Of a DNA stretch of 5,839 bases, positions 1 through 5,839 are shown one piece after another (position 1 is the first letter of the stretch; every line of letters begins with the position of its first letter). Under the pieces are notes generated by a model. The model was not told where the DNA came from and searched no databases. It saw nothing but the letters and a program-made list of their open reading frames with translations. The stretch spans positions 1 through 5,839 of the forward strand of contig JAQGOW010000155.1 of the NCBI GenBank assembly GCA_028293405.1. The letters run 5' to 3'. The DNA comes from Verrucomicrobiales bacterium. Lineage in GTDB: Bacteria; Verrucomicrobiota; Verrucomicrobiia; Limisphaerales; Palsa-1400. The translations under genes and the position numbers were made by a program.

Positions 1-472
1 AACGCATGACGTCTCAGTGCCATTACTGCAATCGATCTCGTTAAGTAACGAGCATCAGATCAAGCACGCCATCGACCTGATTCGCAGCAAGGGCAAACGG
101 AAGATCGGCATTTTGGGTTTTGCGTTCAAAGCTGGCACGGATGATCTGCGCGAGTCTCCGGTGGTGACCTTGGCCGAAGCGCTGTTAGGCAAGGGCTTTG
201 ACATCAAGCTCTATGACAGTCATGTGTCATTGGCGAAATTGATCGGGATGAATCGCAAATACATCGAGGAACACATCCCGCATATTTCGCGATTGATGGT
301 TAATTCGGTGGAAGAGATTTTGGAGCACTCAGAGGTGATCTTGATAGGCAATCAGGACGAGAAGTTCTACGCCGCGTTGTCGAAGATGAGCGCGAATCAG
401 ATTGCGATTGATCTCACTGCGAGAGCCGGAAAGCCGGAGACAGACGGTGGGTACGAGAAAATTTCTGGGTGA
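1..472 (+). CDS. algD: GDP-mannose 6-dehydrogenase-like nucleotide-sugar dehydrogenase, C-terminal part (5' end outside window)
   Basis: The reading frame is open from the left edge (first full codon at base 2) to a TGA at 470-472, giving about 156 residues. A GTG at base 17 is an internal codon, not a start, because in-frame sequence upstream of it (T-H-D-V-S) already resembles family members. The piece is the C-terminal nucleotide-sugar-binding domain, with the hallmark GFAFKAGTDDLRESP at about 115-159 bp. The later segments KYIEEHIPHISRLMV and IGNQDEKF resemble Pseudomonas AlgD from memory more than typical UDP-glucose dehydrogenases, whose motif usually reads FKPNTDD. The family performs two NAD-dependent oxidations of the sugar C6 alcohol to a uronic acid in the cytoplasm, supplying exopolysaccharide synthesis. 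The Rossmann domain and catalytic cysteine (GGSCLPKD region) lie outside the window, so activity cannot be judged. The family is secure; the GDP-mannose substrate is inferred. The final 12 or so residues are divergent. Confidence 0.87.
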   Translation, partial: THDVSVPLLQSISLSNEHQIKHAIDLIRSKGKRKIGILGFAFKAGTDDLRESPVVTLAEALLGKGFDIKLYDSHVSLAKLIGMNRKYIEEHIPHISRLMVNSVEEILEHSEVILIGNQDEKFYAALSKMSANQIAIDLTARAGKPETDGGYEKISG

Positions 473-501
473 GCGCCGTCGCGTTGAGGTGAGGAGGAGA
501 C

Positions 502-640
502 GTTCACCACAGAGACACAGAGGCACAGAGAAAAGAGACGGACGGGAATGAGGTATGGGATGGGTTTTTGTGAATGATTTGGTGGTCCTTCGAAATTTTC
601 CCCCCTTCCTCCTCTGTGCCTCTGTGTCTCTATGGTAAAG
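502..640. repeat. Inverted-repeat element with CACAGAGR arms (MITE/REP-like)
   Basis: Two 29-bp arms, 502-530 and 612-640, are inverted copies of each other with 26 of 29 positions matching by eye. They enclose 81 bp of non-coding sequence. Each arm is built from an 8-nt unit. The left arm reads CACAGAGA, CACAGAGG, CACAGAGA (508-531). The right arm, read on the minus strand from 634 to 611, gives CATAGAGA, CACAGAGG, CACAGAGG. The element sits between the convergent ends of the algD-like gene and trxA. A transcript across it could fold into a long stem, but no T-run follows either arm, so a terminator role is not evident. I recall similar CACAGAG-rich intergenic repeats from several environmental phyla, but could not check this. 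No transposase is present and no target-site duplication was recognised. Confidence 0.75.
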
Positions 641-670
641 TTGTTAGAGCCTCGTTACCTCGGCTGCTAC

Positions 671-705
671 GAGAAAGAAAAAAGGCTCGGATTGCTCCGA
701 GCCTT
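671..705 (-). terminator. Intrinsic terminator of trxA / end of dap operon
   Basis: On the minus strand the RNA forms a perfect 10-bp G+C-rich stem (AAGGCTCGGA with TCCGAGCCTT, plus-strand 682-691 and 696-705) around a 4-nt loop. The stem is followed directly by a T-rich tract, TTTTCTTTCTC. It lies 22 bp past the trxA stop codon. On the plus strand the hairpin is followed by only three consecutive T, so it should act mainly on minus-strand transcription. Confidence 0.92.
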
Positions 706-727
706 CTTTGGAAACTTCGAAAGTAAT

Positions 728-1060
728 TTAAGCAGCGACCGCTTTGTCGAGGCTCGCCTTCAAGTCCTTCTTCGAACGCATGCCGACAATCTGTTCGGTG
801 ACCTGGCCGCCTTTGAAGAGCAACAACGTCGGAATCGCGCGCACGTTGTATTGCGATGCGAGCACCTGGTCGTTGTCGATGTTGACCTTGCCGATGCGGA
901 CTTTGCCGTCGTATTCGGCGGCGAGTTCATCGAGCAAAGGCGCGATCATTTTGCAAGGGCCGCACCACTCCGCCCAGAAATCAACGAGGACGGGCGTGGC
1001 AGATGACAGGACTTCGGATTGGAAATTAGTCGATGTGAGGGTCGAAATGTTCGGTGCCAT
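728..1060 (-). CDS. trxA: Thioredoxin
   Basis: A 110-residue thioredoxin, close to the 109 residues of E. coli TrxA. The redox-active motif is W32-C33-G34-P35-C36, preceded by VDFWAEW. The conserved cis-proline is in I76-P77-T78, and the GG turn follows in LFKGGQV. It has no signal peptide, so it is cytoplasmic. There it would reduce disulfides in proteins such as ribonucleotide reductase, using electrons from thioredoxin reductase. I chose the ATG at 1060 because it gives the normal family length. An in-frame TTG at 1105 would add 15 residues unlike any thioredoxin N-terminus. There is no clear Shine-Dalgarno before the ATG. It is the last gene of the minus-strand run, 55 bp after the Ala/Pro-rich gene and just before a strong terminator. 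A weak promoter of its own cannot be excluded: TTGACG lies upstream but its spacing to any -10-like box is poor. Confidence 0.96.
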   Translation of the reverse strand: MAPNISTLTSTNFQSEVLSSATPVLVDFWAEWCGPCKMIAPLLDELAAEYDGKVRIGKVNIDNDQVLASQYNVRAIPTLLLFKGGQVTEQIVGMRSKKDLKASLDKAVAA

Positions 1061-1115
1061 AGTACGTAAGTATAATCGTAAGTCGTAACCTAATCTAGTC
1101 GTCAACTAAACGGTC

Positions 1116-1574
1116 TTACGGAGCCGGTTGATAGACCATGAACGCCAGATAGGCAACGCCGGCGACGCCGATCAATGCGCTAACTGCCGCTGCGATAGCC
1201 AAACCTTTGTCGAGGCCAGTGAGGCCAACAACGACTGGAGCTGCCATCGGACGCGGTGCAGCAGCAGGTGTTGCAGCAGCTGGACGCGGCGCGGTGGTAG
1301 TTGCAGCGACGCGCGATGCAGGTGCGCCGGATGCCGGCGGAACTGGTGCGCGAGGGGCGCTGGAAGCAGGAGCCCCGGCAACAGGAGCTGCGCTGGCAGC
1401 ACTGCTGGGTGGCGGCGCGCCGGCTGGGAGCGTCGGCAATTTGATCGTCGGGGACGATGTCGGCTTAGGCGGCAAATTGATGCGGACCGTCTCTTTTTTG
1501 GGCTGCACCTTGGCGGCGTCAGCCGGTTTTGGTGGCAGTGCGCCTCCGGGAACGTTAGGAGTGATATCGGCCAT
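1116..1574 (-). CDS. Ala/Pro-rich protein with C-terminal membrane anchor, unknown function
   Basis: This 152-residue protein has an ATG start at 1574. The first 50 or so residues are polar and proline-rich, with LPPKP twice (13-17 and 34-38) and a charged stretch KKETVRINLPPKP at 26-38. Residues 50-115 are low-complexity Ala/Pro/Ser. Residues about 124-147 are a hydrophobic helix (GLAIAAAVSALIGVAGVAYLAF), followed by only a few residues. No N-terminal signal peptide is visible, so it looks like a tail-anchored protein with its disordered part in the cytoplasm. No enzymatic domain is recognisable. It lies 69 bp after dapB and 55 bp before trxA, on the same strand, and is probably co-transcribed. 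I recall proteins with a similar KKETVRINLPPKP segment in Verrucomicrobiota, but this is unverified. Coding rather than shadow status is supported by its operon position, the non-random N-terminal motifs and the terminal helix. Both long plus-strand frames opposite it are Gly/Ala- or Cys/Arg-rich artefacts. Confidence 0.8.
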   Translation of the reverse strand: MADITPNVPGGALPPKPADAAKVQPKKETVRINLPPKPTSSPTIKLPTLPAGAPPPSSAASAAPVAGAPASSAPRAPVPPASGAPASRVAATTTAPRPAAATPAAAPRPMAAPVVVGLTGLDKGLAIAAAVSALIGVAGVAYLAFMVYQPAP

Positions 1575-1643
1575 AACAGTCTATTGTGGATTAAAATTAG
1601 GGGGCGTGGAGGGTAGTGTCAAACTCTAAGAAGGTCCGCGCTC

Positions 1644-2426
1644 CTACCGACTGCCCGTGCGACTGATGCGTTTGGTGTCGGTTTCGCCAGGTTCGTTCAG
1701 GCCTAACACATGGAGCATGTCGTAGACGCCGGGTCTTTTGCCGACAATCCACTGAGCGGCCCGCAACGCGCCGTTGGCAAAGGTCTCACGACTCGACGCC
1801 TTGTGCGCGAGTTCGAGGCGTTCGCCGGTTTTCGCGAAAATGACGGTGTGATCGCCGACGACGTCGCCGCCGCGCAACGAGTGCATGCCGATTTCTGCAG
1901 CAGCGCGTTCGCCAACTAAACCTTCGCGACCGTGACGAAGGACTTTGTCGAGTTGTTGTTTGCGAACGGACGCGAGAATTTCGGCGAGCGATTTTGCCGT
2001 GCCGCTCGGGGCGTCTTTTTTCAAGCGATGATGCATCTCGACAATTTCGACGTCGAAATCGGAGCCGAGAATTTCAGCGGCTTTGCGCGTCAGCCAAAAT
2101 AGCGTGTTCACTCCGGTGGAATAATTGGAGGTCCAAACCATCGGGACGCGTGTGGAAAGTTTTTTTAGTTCGGCAGTTTCGGCCTGGGTGTGGCCGGTGG
2201 TGCCGATGATGAGCGCTTTTTTGTTCGTGGCGCAAATGTCGGCAAAACGAACGGTGGTTTCGTGATAGGAAAAATCGACAACCACGTCTGCTTTTTCGAT
2301 CACGTCGCGGAGGTCCTGGCCCATGTCGATTTGGCCGACGACGTCGATGGTGGGAATTTGTTCAGCGCAGCGCAAGAGGGTCATGCCCATGCGACCGTAC
2401 GCCCCGGTAATAACAACCTTTGTCAT
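1644..2426 (-). CDS. dapB: 4-hydroxy-tetrahydrodipicolinate reductase
   Basis: A 260-residue DapB that reduces the DapA product with NAD(P)H to tetrahydrodipicolinate, the second step of the lysine/diaminopimelate branch, in the cytoplasm. The N-terminal Rossmann fold has the nucleotide loop G8-A-Y-G11-R-M-G14, then D51-F-S53 and G75-T-T-G78. The catalytic and substrate segment is E130-M-H132-H133-R-L-K136-K-D138-A-P-S-G-T-A, matching the family EAHHxxKxDAPSGTA motif. The protein ends with YDMLHVLGL, where most relatives stop, plus a 17-residue polar tail (NEPGETDTKRISRTGSR) that looks dispensable. The ATG start at 2426 is supported by a good Shine-Dalgarno, AGGAAA (2434-2439 on the minus strand), with 7-nt spacing. 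It follows dapA by 27 bp. No terminator is visible in the 69 bp after it, so transcription likely continues into the next gene. Confidence 0.97.
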   Translation of the reverse strand: MTKVVITGAYGRMGMTLLRCAEQIPTIDVVGQIDMGQDLRDVIEKADVVVDFSYHETTVRFADICATNKKALIIGTTGHTQAETAELKKLSTRVPMVWTSNYSTGVNTLFWLTRKAAEILGSDFDVEIVEMHHRLKKDAPSGTAKSLAEILASVRKQQLDKVLRHGREGLVGERAAAEIGMHSLRGGDVVGDHTVIFAKTGERLELAHKASSRETFANGALRAAQWIVGKRPGVYDMLHVLGLNEPGETDTKRISRTGSR

Positions 2427-2453
2427 TAGTTAGTTTCCTGTGCGCTTTTTTTG

Positions 2454-3329
2454 CTAAATTACGCCGCAGCTTTTCAGAGTCGCGCGCAAAATGTCGCGAT
2501 TCTTTGGGCTCATGCCGACGAGTGGCAATCGGCATTCGTCGCTGCAGAGGTTCATCATGGCCAGCGCGGTTTTAACCGGGACTGGATTGGATTCGATGAA
2601 GAGATCTTTGAAGATGGAATAATATTGCTCATGCAATTTGAGGGCGCGCGCGGTGTCGCCTTTGGCGTAGGCGGCGACCATTTGCACGACTTGTTTCGGA
2701 ATGATGTTGGACGCGACGCTAACGACGCCTTGTGCGCCGACGGACATGAACGGAAGCGTGAGCGCGTCGTCGCCTGACAGGATCGTGAAACGTTTGCCGA
2801 GCTTCGCGCGCAATTGGCTAACGCGATCGGGATTGCCCCCGGCTTCTTTAATGCCGACGATTTTCGGCGTGACCGCGGCGAGGCGATGAACGGTTTCGAC
2901 GGCGATTTCCACACCGCATCGACCGGGGATGCTATACAAAATGATGGGAAGCTTTGTGGACTTGCTGACTTCGAGAAAATGTTGGAAGAGGCCTTCCTGG
3001 GTCGGCCTATTATAGTATGGCGCAACTTGGAGGGAGGAATTGGCGCCGGCTTTTTCGGCGGCTTGGGTCAGGTAGACGGCTTCGCTGGTGGAATTGCCGC
3101 CGGTGCCCGCCATGACGTGAAGCCGGCCGCGTGAGAACTCGACGGCTTTGGCGATGATCTCGATGTGTTCCTGATAATTGACCGTGGGCGACTCGCCGGT
3201 GGTTCCGACGGGCACAATGCCGTCGATTCCCGCTTTGATTTGCAGGTCGATCAAGCGCCGGAAAGCGGCTTGGTCGAACTGGCCACGGTTAAATGGCGTG
3301 ACTATTGCTGTATAGGTGCCGGTCAACAT
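2454..3329 (-). CDS. dapA: 4-hydroxy-tetrahydrodipicolinate synthase
   Basis: A 291-residue DapA (E. coli 292) that condenses pyruvate with aspartate semialdehyde, the committing step of the diaminopimelate/lysine pathway, in a cytoplasmic (beta/alpha)8-barrel. The Schiff-base lysine is K161 in VGIKEAGGN. The catalytic triad is T43 (GTTGES), Y105/Y106 (APYYNRP) and Y132 (LYSIPGR), with R137 at the substrate entrance. The segment IESNPVPVK (245-253) is also typical. The usual lysine-feedback positions are mostly kept (H55, N79, E83, Y105), with Y52 where E. coli has His53. I chose the ATG at 3329, giving MLTGTYTAIVTPF, which aligns with the E. coli MFTGSIVAIVTPM start. A TTG two codons upstream (3335) is possible but unnecessary. 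No clear Shine-Dalgarno is seen. It is the first gene of the minus-strand operon. Confidence 0.97.
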   Translation of the reverse strand: MLTGTYTAIVTPFNRGQFDQAAFRRLIDLQIKAGIDGIVPVGTTGESPTVNYQEHIEIIAKAVEFSRGRLHVMAGTGGNSTSEAVYLTQAAEKAGANSSLQVAPYYNRPTQEGLFQHFLEVSKSTKLPIILYSIPGRCGVEIAVETVHRLAAVTPKIVGIKEAGGNPDRVSQLRAKLGKRFTILSGDDALTLPFMSVGAQGVVSVASNIIPKQVVQMVAAYAKGDTARALKLHEQYYSIFKDLFIESNPVPVKTALAMMNLCSDECRLPLVGMSPKNRDILRATLKSCGVI

Positions 3330-3499
3330 ATTCAAGAAAGGCGTTGTAACTTAGGACAAGCAGCGGGTTTCGCCAGTATTTTCGTGGGCGATGGCGCAGG
3401 CTTGTTTTTGCAACGCTCGATTAATGAATGGGTTGCGCAATTTTGTTGAGTTTAAATGAAGGGACTCTAGAGTTGCGCGACGCGGATTGAGACACGCGA
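3330..3499. promoter_or_regulatory. Divergent intergenic region between dapA and the TPR/PilB pair
   Basis: These 170 bp should carry the promoters for the minus-strand dap operon and the plus-strand pilus pair, because the two start here and diverge. I found no -35/-10 pair with good spacing on either strand. Small symmetric motifs are visible: the palindrome TTGCGCAA at 3433-3440, a related GTTGCGCG at 3472-3479, and an imperfect inverted pair GCGTTGTAA (3341-3349) and TTGCAACGC (3408-3416). They may be chance. The reverse-strand open frame here lacks start signals and family features and is not called. Confidence 0.35.
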
Positions 3500-4315
3500 A
3501 TGCAAGCAAAGATACATAGCGGCGAGGAAGCACAGCTAAAACAGACGGTTGAAATGTTTGAGGTGATTACCCAGACACAACCGCTGGATTACCAGTCTTT
3601 GGACATCCTCAAAGAGGCTTACCTTAAGTTGGGGATGGGCGATGAAGTGGTGGCGACCTGCCGCCGCATTGCCAACGCTTACGTCCAACTTGGCCAACTT
3701 TCGTCGGCCATCATGGAATACGAGACGATCCTGCAACGTATTCCTGACGACATCGAAGCCGGCGCGGCCATCAAGCAACTTTCTTCCCGGGCTGAACGAC
3801 TCAATAAATCGAACGCGCCCGAACCCGAGCCAGCCAAGGTCGGAAAAACAAATTTATCTGCGGAACCCGATGACGGCAAAGCGATCATGCGCAAGCTGTT
3901 TGTCGAAGGCAAACTGATCACTGATACTGATTTCGAAGCGACCTGGCCCAAGGTCAATCCGCACGATACGCCGCTGAAACCCAACGAACCCTTTATTCAC
4001 CTGCTCGCAGAGAAGGACCTTGTCCCGGTGGACAAAGCGATGCGGATGGTTTCGGATCGTTCGCGGATGCCGTATATACCGATGGGACGTTACGAATTGG
4101 ATATCGAAATGATGCGGACTTTTCCGCGCGGAACGTGTTTGCGTTGGTGCCTGTTGCCGTTTGATCGCATGAGCAAATCGTTGCTGGTCGGCACGGCAAA
4201 CCCGTTCAACAAAATAGCGATGGCCGAGATGGAGCAAGCGGCTAAATGCCGCGTGATCTGGTATCTCGTTCCACCGATGGATTTGCTTAAAATTTTGGCG
4301 AAAGCCTTCAGGTAA
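3500..4315 (+). CDS. TPR protein with degenerate MshEN/GspE N-terminal-like domain, pilus-associated
   Basis: A 271-residue protein with no signal peptide or membrane helix. Residues about 13-97 are helical TPR repeats; the clearest is AYVQLGQLSSAIMEYETIL (60-78) followed by QRIPDD. A charged linker (100-125) leads to a domain at about 127-270 that resembles the N-terminal domain of GspE/PilB ATPases. For example, residues 209-237 align without gaps to PilB 84-112 with 8 identities, including the ANPFN/ADPLN segment. The ATPase domain is absent, and the arginines of the cyclic-di-GMP motif are not at the expected positions (I129 and P164 align with PilB R10 and R39). The ATG at 3500 is secure because an in-frame TGA lies 12 nt upstream with no alternative start between. 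It ends 5 bp before pilB, so the two are almost certainly co-translated. Inference: a scaffold or regulator of the pilus motor. Confidence 0.85.
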   Translation: MQAKIHSGEEAQLKQTVEMFEVITQTQPLDYQSLDILKEAYLKLGMGDEVVATCRRIANAYVQLGQLSSAIMEYETILQRIPDDIEAGAAIKQLSSRAERLNKSNAPEPEPAKVGKTNLSAEPDDGKAIMRKLFVEGKLITDTDFEATWPKVNPHDTPLKPNEPFIHLLAEKDLVPVDKAMRMVSDRSRMPYIPMGRYELDIEMMRTFPRGTCLRWCLLPFDRMSKSLLVGTANPFNKIAMAEMEQAAKCRVIWYLVPPMDLLKILAKAFR

Positions 4316-4320
4316 TCACC
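4310..4320 (+). promoter_or_regulatory. pilB ribosome-binding site overlapping the upstream stop
   Basis: CAGGT at 4309-4313 provides an AGG core 8 nt before the pilB ATG and overlaps the TAA stop of the TPR gene (4313-4315). This arrangement suggests translational coupling of the two proteins and supports the ATG at 4321 as the pilB start. Confidence 0.45.
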
Positions 4321-5839
4321 ATGCCACCTGTCAAATCATTTGGAGAACGCATCGCCGATACACTCGTCGAAGACGGGTTATTGACGAGCGAGCAGGTCAC
4401 GGGCTTGCTCGACCGCCAGAAAAAAGATGGCACGCGCCTAATCAAGTTGATTCAGGACGGTGCACTAGTCGCGGAGGCGGATTTAGTGGTGGCGATGGGG
4501 CGCGTCTTGAATGTGCCGCCGATTAATTTGCCGCGCATGGCCATTCCGCCGGAAGTTGCTGACCTCATCCCCAAGGACACGGCACTTAATCACAAGGTGG
4601 TTGCGGTCTCGCGCCTTGGTAGCAAGCTTTTCCTCGCGATGGCCGACCCGCTCAACGTGTTGGCCGTTGACGACATCAAGCGCATCACGCGCATGGAAGT
4701 TTCGCCGCTGATTTCCTCGGAGAAGGCAATCATCGACAAGCTCAACAACCTCGATGCGGCCGGACGCAACAGCATGGAGGAGATCATCCAGGACGCCGCG
4801 AAGCAGGCGGAAGCCGAAGCTGAAGCGGACAACCTTGAGGTGACGAGCGAAGCGGTTGAGGTCATTGACCTGGCGCAGTTGACGGCGTCGACGGAAGACG
4901 CGCCGGTGATCAAGCTGGCGAACCTAGTCATCGTGCAGGCGATTCGCGATCGGGCGAGCGACATTCACATCGAGCCTTTCGAAAACATGGTGCGCTTGCG
5001 CTATCGTATCGACGGTTCGCTCATCGACATGCCGCCGCCACCCAAAGCTTTGCAGGTTGCGCTGGCCTCGCGCTTGAAGGTCATGAGCAGTTTGGATATT
5101 GCCGAACGACGCTTGCCGCAAGACGGTCGTTTGCGCGTGCGCGTGGGTGGTCGTGACATCGACATGCGTGTGTCTTTCCTGCCTACGGTGCATGGTGAAA
5201 AATGCGTTATGCGTGTTTTGGACAAGAGCAACTTGTCCGCCAGCATGGAAAAACTTGGGTTGGATACGGAAACGTATACGCGGTTTCGTGCAGCGGTCGA
5301 TGCTCCGCACGGATTGCTGTTGGTGACGGGACCGACGGGCTCTGGAAAAACGACGACGCTTTATTCGTGCTTAAACGAACTCAACAATCCTGAGTTCAAC
5401 ATCATTACGGTTGAAGACCCGGTGGAATTCCAGATTCCGGGCATCAACCAAGTGCCGGTCAAAAAAGAAATCGGGCTGACGTTCGCGAATTGCTTGCGCT
5501 CCATTTTGCGTCAAGACCCGGACATCGTCATGATCGGTGAAATTCGTGATACGGAAACGGCGGAAATTGCCGTTGAAGCTGCGCTCACGGGTCACCAGGT
5601 GTTGAGTACGATGCACTGTAATGACGCCGCCGGCGCGGTGTCGCGTCTGGACGACATGGAAATTCCGCCGTTCCTGATTTCGTCGTCAGTTATTCTGGCA
5701 TGCGCGCAACGCCTCATGCGCCGTATTTGTGCCGCGTGTAAGGAACCGCTGGTTTACCCGGATAAAATGTTCGAAGACCTGAAAATCGAACGCGAATATT
5801 TCCAGGACAACACGCTGTTCCGCGGTCGCGGTTGCGAAC
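4321..5839 (+). CDS. pilB: Type IV pilus assembly / type II secretion ATPase, PilB/GspE family (3' end outside window)
   Basis: 506 codons are present without a stop; relatives are usually about 560-580 residues, so roughly 60-70 are missing. Residues 7-143 form the MshEN domain, with two 24-residue motifs (R10-Q33 and R39-V62) separated by five residues. An acidic Ala/Glu-rich linker (150-190) leads to the N2 domain (DAPVIKLAN, then ASDIHIEPF and RLRYRIDG), and ERRLPQDGR lies at 262-270. The ATPase core has Walker A GPTGSGKTTT (337-346), the Asp box ITVEDPVE (362-369), Walker B DIVMIGEIRD (401-410) and the His box TGHQVLSTMHCNDA (423-436). C470-AA-C473 begins the zinc tetracysteine, and the next Cys, C505, is at the edge. 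The protein is a cytoplasmic hexamer that powers pilus extension or pseudopilus assembly. PilB is favoured over GspE by the MshEN architecture, but the two cannot be fully separated here. Confidence 0.95.
   Translation, partial: MPPVKSFGERIADTLVEDGLLTSEQVTGLLDRQKKDGTRLIKLIQDGALVAEADLVVAMGRVLNVPPINLPRMAIPPEVADLIPKDTALNHKVVAVSRLGSKLFLAMADPLNVLAVDDIKRITRMEVSPLISSEKAIIDKLNNLDAAGRNSMEEIIQDAAKQAEAEAEADNLEVTSEAVEVIDLAQLTASTEDAPVIKLANLVIVQAIRDRASDIHIEPFENMVRLRYRIDGSLIDMPPPPKALQVALASRLKVMSSLDIAERRLPQDGRLRVRVGGRDIDMRVSFLPTVHGEKCVMRVLDKSNLSASMEKLGLDTETYTRFRAAVDAPHGLLLVTGPTGSGKTTTLYSCLNELNNPEFNIITVEDPVEFQIPGINQVPVKKEIGLTFANCLRSILRQDPDIVMIGEIRDTETAEIAVEAALTGHQVLSTMHCNDAAGAVSRLDDMEIPPFLISSSVILACAQRLMRRICAACKEPLVYPDKMFEDLKIEREYFQDNTLFRGRGCE

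Noticed and set aside
17..472. GTG at base 17 as a true start giving a short 151-aa protein
   Set aside because: The frame is open to the left edge and the residues before the GTG continue the dehydrogenase alignment, so the gene is cut by the window and not a small stand-alone domain.
508..531. CRISPR-like or tandem-repeat array from the CACAGAGR units
   Set aside because: There are only three contiguous 8-nt units per arm with no spacers, and the arms are inverted, which fits a palindromic element instead.
632..1006. Plus-strand open frame of 124 codons across the trxA terminator
   Set aside because: It covers the terminator hairpin and most of trxA in antisense and shows no protein-family features.
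1061..1110. Own promoter for trxA (TTGACG with TATACT)
   Set aside because: The spacer is about 25 bp and the -10-like box lies too close to the ATG, so the match is not convincing.
1128..1629. Two long plus-strand open frames opposite the Ala/Pro-rich gene
   Set aside because: They are Cys/Arg/Ser-rich or Gly/Ala-rich mirror images of G+C-rich low-complexity codons, with no domain features, and they conflict with the operon strand.
3351..3533. Minus-strand 60-codon frame upstream of dapA
   Set aside because: It overlaps the start of the TPR gene, has no ribosome-binding site or recognisable motifs, and occupies the expected promoter region.
4924..5310. Minus-strand open frames opposite pilB (also 4590-4964 and 5371-5616)
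   Set aside because: These are antisense shadows of an unmistakable PilB coding sequence.

Overview
The window holds seven genes on a bacterial chromosome: one cut by each edge and five complete. Moderate-to-high G+C, weak Shine-Dalgarno signals and two context features suggest Verrucomicrobiota, possibly relatives of Pedosphaera. The two features are an Ala/Pro-rich tail-anchored protein beside dapB, and a TPR plus MshEN-like gene directly before pilB. The placement rests on remembered gene neighbourhoods, not on a marker gene, so it is an inference.

Layout. Positions 1-472 (+) encode the C-terminal third of a GDP-mannose/UDP-glucose dehydrogenase that looks most like AlgD. A 255-bp convergent gap follows. 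It holds a pair of 29-bp inverted repeats built from an 8-nt CACAGAGR unit (502-530 and 612-640) and a strong intrinsic terminator for the minus strand (about 671-705). Positions 3329-728 (-) form an apparent four-gene operon read right to left: dapA, dapB, a 152-aa Ala/Pro-rich membrane-anchored protein, and trxA, closed by that terminator. A 170-bp divergent gap (3330-3499) separates it from a plus-strand pair. The pair is a 271-aa protein with TPR repeats and a degenerate MshEN-like domain, and, 5 bp later, the type IV pilus assembly ATPase gene pilB, which runs off the right edge within its zinc-binding segment.

How the genes work together. DapA and DapB catalyse consecutive steps of the diaminopimelate/lysine pathway that feeds peptidoglycan and protein synthesis. 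TrxA is a general disulfide reductant whose place here is probably one of shared transcription. The right-hand pair belongs to a type IV pilus or type II secretion-like machine. The short protein appears to be an ATPase-less relative of the PilB N-terminal domain joined to a TPR scaffold. AlgD would supply a sugar uronic acid for exopolysaccharide.

Most of the window is ordinary housekeeping and pilus biology, and I see no clearly new system. The best leads are the TPR-MshEN/PilB pair with its altered cyclic-di-GMP motif, the CACAGAGR inverted-repeat element, and the unexplained tail-anchored protein inside the dap operon.
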